Assembly (NCBI RefSeq): GCF_963169125.1
Contig: NC_084794.1
Location: forward strand, 225,243,409-225,307,408
Length of the DNA: 64,000 nt
Direction: 5' to 3'
From: Humulus lupulus
Taxonomy: Eukaryota > Streptophyta > Magnoliopsida > Rosales > Cannabaceae
Within the stretch, counting starts at the first letter, position 1; each line of letters begins with the position of its first letter. The notes below the pieces were generated by a model. The model was given only the letters and a program-made list of their open reading frames with translations, made no database searches and was not told the origin of the DNA. Both the position numbers and the translations under genes were made by a program. Shown piece by piece: positions 58,399 through 64,000 of this stretch.

Positions 58399-58642
58399 GG
58401 AAGAATGTATTTCACTAATTTTTGTATACATTTCTTGTTTTGTATTTGGTGATAAAGGAATCTGAATTGGGCATAAATTATGTTGTAATATGATTTCTTA
58501 AGCCTAGACTAGTAGACTAAATATTGTAATTACATTTGCGTAATTAATAAAAATCTATTTATGTTACCTTATTTGGCTTCAACTTTCATATTTGTTTTCC
58601 TAGTTTTGTGTAAGTAAAAAAAGATTATGTTTCTCTAAGCTA

Positions 58643-58800
58643 ATATAACACATGTGTTATACTAAAGTGTAGTATAACACAAATAATGTGTTATACTAAA
58701 GTTTAGTATAACACAAAAAAAGTGTTATACTAAAGTCTAGTATAACACAAAAAAAGTGTTATACTAAAGTGTAGTATAACACAAAAAAAGTATTATATAA
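58643..58800. repeat. Subterminal inverted motifs of CACTA element F
   Basis: Four alternating copies of GTGTTATACTAAAG and its near reverse complement (TTTAGTATAACAC), about 46 bp per pair, joined by A-rich spacers. Such subterminal arrays are the usual binding sites for CACTA transposase accessory proteins. More dispersed TAACAC/GTGTTA motifs continue to 58990. Confidence 0.85.
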
Positions 58801-58978
58801 TCGACTATAAATAACATAATTCAACACTTATCTATATATTAAAATAACACAGAAATTGTGTTATCGTTGACAATACAATAACACATCTGTATAACACTGA
58901 TAAAGTGTTATGTAAAGTACCCTGACCTACGATAACATAGTCGGTCTTAACACATCAAAAAGTGTTATCGTAGGTTTT

Positions 58979-59023
58979 GATAACACATTTTCGGTGTTAT
59001 TAAAATCATTTTTTCTTGTAGTG
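58979..59023 (-). repeat. Right terminal inverted repeat of CACTA element F
   Basis: Minus strand CACTACAAGAAAAAATGATT, continuing with AATAACACCG. It starts with the CACTACAAGAAAAA signature shared by many plant CACTA families. The outermost base is 59023. Confidence 0.88.
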
Positions 59024-59149
59024 TGTTCACTTGTTCAAGCCAGCGAGCGGGTGCTCTACGAGTAGTGCATGCAGAATAAAGGAAACTAATAAACATAAAC
59101 AGAATCTCATAAAATATTTATTGTGTTTTGTCTACATGGTTTCCATTAA

Positions 59150-61526
59150 CTATGCCTAGACACTACAAGGAGATTACAAAAATTAATAAATTTACTGCTC
59201 AAATCACTGGTAATACCGGTGAAGATGCTCGACATTCCAGGCATGGGGTATCAATTCCAAATTCAATCGGGCTAACTTGTACGTTCCTGAAAATACGACG
59301 CTCTCAACTTGGTATGGACCCTCCCAGTTAGGTCCTAGCACTCCCACACTGGGGTCTCGGGTAGCTAAGAAGACTCTTCGCAACACTAGATCTCCAACCC
59401 AAAAATTTCTATCATTCACTTTTAAGTTGAAATATCTGGCCACTTTCTGTTGGTAGGACGCTACTCAAAGCTCAGAAGCTTCACGAAGCACCTCCACAAG
59501 GTCCAAGGACTATCGGAGTAAAGCGTAGTTTATGGCCAGGTCATACGTATCCCGTCGGTGCCTGGAGATTACTGCCTCAACCAGGAGCATGGCCTCATAC
59601 CCATAGGACATAGAGAATGGTGAGTGGCCAGTGGAGGTCCTGGCAGTGGTGTGGTAACTCCACAATGCTCTAGGCAGCTCCTCGAGCCAATCGCCTTTCA
59701 CCTGTTCAAGCCTTTTCTTCATGGTGGCTTTGAGCATCTTGTTGACTGCTTCCACCTGCCTGTTTGCCTACGGGTGGGCCACAGAGGAAAAGCTCTTCAT
59801 AACTTTGTGCTGCTGACAGAAGTTCGTGAAAACTTTGTTGTCAAACTGTAAACCATTGTCAGAGACTATTTTCCTCGGGAGCCCGCAGTGCAAAGAATGT
59901 TCTTGATGACGAAGCCCAGTGCGCTTTTAGAAGTGATTGTAGCGAGTGGCTCAGCCTCGACCCACTTTGTGAAGTAATGGAATGCCACTATTGCATACTT
60001 CACTCCTCTTTTTCCCGTGGGCAATGTCCTGATAAGGTTAATGCCCCACACATCGAAGGGCCAAGGACTGGTCATCTGGGTGAGCTCATTTGGAGGAGCT
60101 CTATGTATATTGGCAAAGCGCTGACACTTGTCACATTTCTTGACATAGTCCATCACCTCTCCATTCATGGTGGGCCAAAAGTATCCTTGTCTCAATATCT
60201 TTTTGGTGAGGCTCTACCCCCAATGTGGTCTCTACAAAAGCCCTTATTTTTTTTTGGAATATCAAATTGGCTTCTTGCCTGGACACACATCGGGGGAAGA
60301 GCAACGAATATCCTCGCCTATATAGTTTGCTACCCATGATAACATACCGTGGTGCCTGGTAAAGTAGCTTCTGAGCTGCTTCCTTATCCTGCGGTAATTA
60401 CCCAGAGACAAGATATTTCACTACGGGCTCCATCCAACAGTCCTAGGGTTGGACTACTTCCCCTTCCTCGAGAGCTGAGATGCTCGAACTAGCCAAGCAG
60501 TCAATGGGGACTACATTGATTAGCCCAGCATCCTCGGTGGTCACAAGCTTGGCCAGAGCATCAGCATAAGAGTTCTGTTTCGGTGGCACTTGTCGAATGG
60601 TGAATTTTTTGAACTTGTGTAGCATTTTTTGGGTTTTTTCCAAGTAAGCAGCCATTTTTGTCCCCCAAGCTTGGTACTCCCCGAGTACTTGATTAACTAC
60701 GAGCTGCGAGTCACTGAAAATCTTGAGGCCCTCGGCCTTGAGTCAAGTGCTACTCGTAGACCAACAATGAGCACCTCATACTCTGCTTCATTGTTTGAGG
60801 CATCAAACCCAAATCTCAAAGCCTTGTGAATCATATGCCTCTCGGGGCATATTAAAATGAGGCCTACTCCGACACCATTTTCATTTAATGATCCATTTAT
60901 AAACAGCTTCCACGTGGGCCCAACCACCAGGGCGTCCCCAAGTCTCTCGTGGTTTTTGGTGCACTCGGCGATGAAATCTTCCAGTGTCTGTCCCTTTATG
61001 GCAGTTCTCAGGTGATAAGTGATGTCAAACTGACTAAGTTTGACCGACCACTTCAAGAGTCTCCCAAATGACTCTGACTTTTGGAGGACCTGCCGTAAGG
61101 GATGGTTTATGAGGACCTTGATGGGATACGCCTTGAAATAGGGCCTTAGCTTCCGAGAAGCTACTATTAGGAAAAAGGTCAGCTTCTCCATAAGTGGGTA
61201 TCTGGACTCTGCTCCAAGGAGTTTTCTGCTTACGTAGTACACGGGGTGTTGGACGCGACCTTCCTCACGTACTAAGGCAGTACTGATGGCATTCTCTGAG
61301 ACAACCATGTAGAGCAGGAGGGGCTCGTCGTCTACGGGCTTTAACAAGTTAGGTGGGTTCGCCATGTGCACCTTCAACTATTGGAATGCTTGTTCACACT
61401 CCTTTGTCCATTCAAACCTCTGACCTTCTTAGAGTATGCTGAAGAACGGAATGCACTTGTCAGTTGCCTTGGAAACGAAGCGACTCAGGGTAGCTATCCT
61501 CCCAGTGTGGCTTTGAACATCCTTAT
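59150..61526 (-). pseudogene. pol of element C (integrase, RNase H, end of RT), decayed
   Basis: Minus strand, right to left. First come TGRIA and SRF remnants of the RT-RNase H link. Next is the first RNase H (VYYVSRKLLGAESRYP, HPLRQVLQKSESFGRLLKW), then the second (LFINGSLNENGVGVG, NNEAEYEVLIVGLR). The integrase follows (GYFWPTMNGE, KCDKCQRFANI, FHYFTKWVEAEPL, MLKATMKKRL) and the C-terminus FLATRDPSVGVLGPNWEG to VEHLHRYYQ near 59204. Catalytic Asp residues are changed in both RNase H parts (INHPLRQ for TDQPLRQ; INGS for TDGS). Many stops and frame breaks are present. It is truncated at 61526 by LTR H. Confidence 0.88.
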
Positions 61527-64000
61527 TATAATGCCCTAATTTCTCTAATATGGCTTAGTGCCTGAATTATGGGACTGGGGAATAATAATTGAGTTAATTA
61601 GGTGCTTATGTTTTATGAGCATGTTATTATGTGAATTGTATTATGATATGATTATGCTTGCATGTTTAAGTGTATTAAATGTTCATGTGGGCCTGTTTCT
61701 TATTATAATGGCATTTTAGTAATTTTAACCCGCTGAGGGTATAATTGTAAACATGTGAGATATATAATTGTGACCACATTAGTATGTGGATATATTTGAG
61801 TTACCCGACACGAGGCGATCCTAGGGAGCAAGTTAGCAGAAAAGTCACAACAGGGTAAAATATCCGGCTCGGGGTAAGCTTAGGGGTATTTTGGTAATTT
61901 GGTAAATTACTGGGAATTATAGAGTAATGGGAATTAATTGATGAATATTGGTTTGATAGATTATTTGGGATTTACGGGAATCTCAGGGGAAAAAGACTAA
62001 AATGCCCTTAGGGGTAACCTTTGAGGTTAAATGGGGCAAGGGGTATTATGGTCATTTAACTACATGGGTTACCAAGTAGGCCATAGTAGCTGATGTGCTT
62101 AGGCTCATTCACATTTTAGGCATTTCCTTTCAACTTGGGAGCATTATCTTTGAAGAACACACAAGGCACTCTAAGGCTAGACTAAGCTAGGATTTTTGAG
62201 GAGATTGAAGCCAATTCTCGTGGAATAGAAGCTTTTGATTGGGACTAAAGGTTTCTAGGACCATCATCAACCTCAAGGGATTCGAATTCAGAGGTGAGGC
62301 CCCTGTTTTTGGTGTTCTTGAAATTTCTTTTCAGTTTGATTCCTAAATTGAGTATCTATGGGTGTTTGTGAGGGTTTGAGTAGTGGGTTTTATTGCCAAG
62401 GCCTATTATATTGTTTATGTTGCTGGAATGCTATTAAAAACACATGGTTGGATTGAATTCATGGTTTGAATTTGTAGGAAAATCGCAGAGTTCATAGTTA
62501 GGGAAGAACATCATGTTCTGGGCAAATTTTTGGTGCGCGCTTGGTCAGGCTTGACCGTACGAGTGTCCCAGAAAGGGTGGAATTGAGTTTCGATTTGGGT
62601 CTTGAGTTGTGGGGCGCGACCGCACTAGGGGTTGGTACGACCATGCCAATAGCCTAAAAGGCCCAAAATTTTTGTGGGCGCGACCACACTAGGGGCCCTG
62701 AAACGCCAGTTTGCTGATTTTTAGGGCTAGGTCCGAGGCCTTGGGGAATCTGATTTGGGAGCCCGCTTGGGGGCTCAAGGGACAGTTTTAGTGCCCCGTT
62801 AATTGGGAATAATGGTTTTAAGAGTTAGATTTCAGTTCGGAACTCGGGTTCTGGGTTAATTCCTGATGAGTATACACTTGTGTTATGACTAGGGTTTTCG
62901 CCAGGCTCGGGTCAGGGATAACACTCGAGGTCGTTTCATTATTTGCACGAGGATCGAGGTAAGAAAAATAAACTCGATGTGTGAGATGTGTGATTAAGGC
63001 TTGGCCCTGTTGTTAAATGTAAAATGATTACAGCTTGGCCTAGTTGTTAAATGTAAGATGATTAGTGCTCGACCCAACTGTCAAATGTTGTATGATTAGG
63101 GCTTGGCCTAACTGTTAAATGTAAATATGATTAGAACTTGAGCCCAGTAAATGAGCATGATTATAATTGTGCCTATGAATATTTGTTTAAGTACACTGTA
63201 ATGCACTGTATTTGTGTGTATGACAAATGTATTAAATGCATGTTTATTCCTGACTAGAAAGCTTAGCTTATAAGTCGAGGATCTATCTACTGCACTTAAC
63301 TAAAAGCTCGGCCTGCTAGTCGAGGGCATACCTGGTTAAAAAGGGGCTCGACTTATAAGTCGAGGATTTACAAGGCTCAACTTATAAATCGAGGGCTTAC
63401 AAGACTCGGCTTATAAGTCGTGGTCGGCACTATGTGCACTTAGCGCACTTCGTTATGGCTAGGTCACCCCGGGAATGCATTATGCACTTGACTGGCTCAG
63501 ATGCAACTTGAATAAATAGACATCTGACACGCACTTATGTGACCCTGTGGTCACTTACTTGTACAATGTTCTTGCTTGGTCTCAGATATTACTGTTAAGC
63601 ATGGTAATATGTTCTCTTGATTATTTGAGTCTTTTATTATGTTTTCTTGGTGAGTCTTTTGGCTCACAGGTGTTATGTGGTACAGGTAAGGGTAAGGAGA
63701 AGCTTGGCCAGCTATGAGTTGGAGAGTGTTAGAGGCGATATGTACATATGCAGTCTGCTCGACCACCATGGCTGAGATATGGCAAGGAAACTAGGGTTGG
63801 ACCCTGTTTTGCAACTTAGGTCGTCTTATTTTGTAATACTTGAGTTTTAAATAATTTTCAAACTTGTATTTTGGGATCCCATGTAAAGACTAAAATTTTC
63901 AATGAAAATGTTTGTTCCTTTGACCAAGATTTTTAATACCTAAACCATTAGTTTCTTAATCAGATGCTTTAGTCCAAATGACTCGTTCAGCGAGTCCAAC
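61527..64000 (+). mobile_element. LTR H (start of an LTR element or solo LTR), runs off the window
   Basis: It starts TATAATGCCCTAATTTC, a slightly mutated form of the TGTAATGCCC start of LTR J, directly against C's pol. No coding frame is present. It contains tandem blocks (GGCTTGGCCTAACTGTTAAATG, 62990-63160) and AAGTCGAGG repeats (63265-63430). A GTTATGTGGTACAGGTAAGG block near 63673 is shared with J. The far end, and so any duplication, lies beyond 64000. Confidence 0.7.
62985..63430. repeat. Two short tandem repeat sets in LTR H
   Basis: About four units of 45 bp with GATTA(G/C)(A/G)GCTTGGCC followed by GTTAAATGTA (62985-63140), and five units with CTTATAAGTCGAGG (63265-63425). Confidence 0.8.

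Larger units (their letters stand above)
44801..59023. mobile_element. Element F: CACTA-type DNA transposon carrying host gene fragments
   Basis: The right end, read on the minus strand, is CACTACAAGAAAAAATGATT, the standard plant CACTA terminus. It is preceded inward by an array of short inverted subterminal motifs (58643-58800). tgt follows at 59024-59026 as the likely 3 bp duplication. Between about 46.1 and 58.4 kb are same-strand fragments of several unrelated host genes with introns kept. No transposase frame is seen. I could not find the matching left terminus, so the left limit (about 44.8 kb, where element C's repeats end) is an estimate. Confidence 0.65.
17801..64000 (-). mobile_element. 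Element C: Tat-type gypsy retrotransposon split by nested insertions
   Basis: In order along the plus strand: 3' LTR (17801-18662), polypurine tract complement, opposite-strand extra gene (about 19035-21020, resuming 42613-43380), repeat-rich 3' region (43381-44800), and pol read on the minus strand (59150-61526). Its gag and 5' LTR lie beyond the window. Copia D, CACTA F and LTR H were inserted later. Domain order and extra-gene position match elements A and E. All coding parts are heavily mutated. Confidence 0.8.

Noticed and set aside
59161..59170. CACTACAAGG as a second CACTA terminus
   Set aside because: It lies within pol-coding sequence of element C, continues GGAGATT instead of AAAAA, and has no subterminal repeats.
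1..64000. tRNA, rRNA or other structured RNA genes
   Set aside because: I saw no conserved tRNA A/B boxes with folding arms, nor rRNA motifs, on either strand. A covariance-model scan would be decisive.

Overview
This is a repeat-dominated piece of a plant nuclear genome. It is probably from a eudicot: the captured gene pieces have short, AT-rich introns, and the recognisable host proteins are plant types (MOR1, HUB/BRE1-like, UAS/UBX-like). I see no intact single-copy host gene, no rRNA or tRNA gene and no CRISPR array. Almost everything is a transposable element, many nested in each other, and the nesting can be read from matching target-site duplications (TSDs).

Layout. (A) 1-9995: a minus-strand Ty3/gypsy element of Tat type, cut by the left window edge. 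It has an opposite-strand extra gene ending at 230, a palindromic 61-62 bp tandem array (about 545-1735), a degraded pol and gag, a primer-binding site and a 927 bp 5' LTR. A 1446 bp solo LTR (B, 2137-3582) sits in its integrase C-terminus. (I) about 10163-15250: a long LTR-like sequence carrying a second solo LTR (J, 10504-12801, TSD attgt). 15251-17800 is AT-rich with one possible solo copia LTR. (C) 17801 to beyond 64000: a second minus-strand Tat-type element whose parts are spread across the rest of the window by later insertions.

Inside C are three insertions. (D) 21021-42612 is a Ty1/copia element (TSD cattc) inserted into C's opposite-strand extra gene. Inside D's leader is (E) 25245-36874, a nearly full-length Tat-type gypsy element (TSD gattg). 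(F) about 44.8-59.02 kb is a CACTA-type DNA transposon with a clear right end at 59023. It carries same-strand, intron-containing fragments of at least three or four unrelated host genes: a UAS-domain protein, a tentative FANCI/FANCD2-like protein, MOR1 and HUB2-like. One MOR1 intron of F holds (G) 51515-57109, a young gag-only LTR element (TSD cttac). (H) 61527 to the window end is an LTR inserted in C's pol. LTR divergence counted by eye (D about 2 percent, E about 1 percent, G under 1 percent) agrees with the nesting order.

The two most interesting systems are these. First, the gene-capturing CACTA element F. Second, the extra gene of the Tat elements, lying opposite to gag-pol. In E it has its own TATA box, a leader, at least four introns with good splice sites, a domain resembling the Pfam 'putative gypsy type transposon' family (Transposase_28) and a coiled-coil C-terminus. 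The same gene is recognisable at the equivalent place in A and C, so it is a conserved passenger of this lineage rather than a chance ORF.
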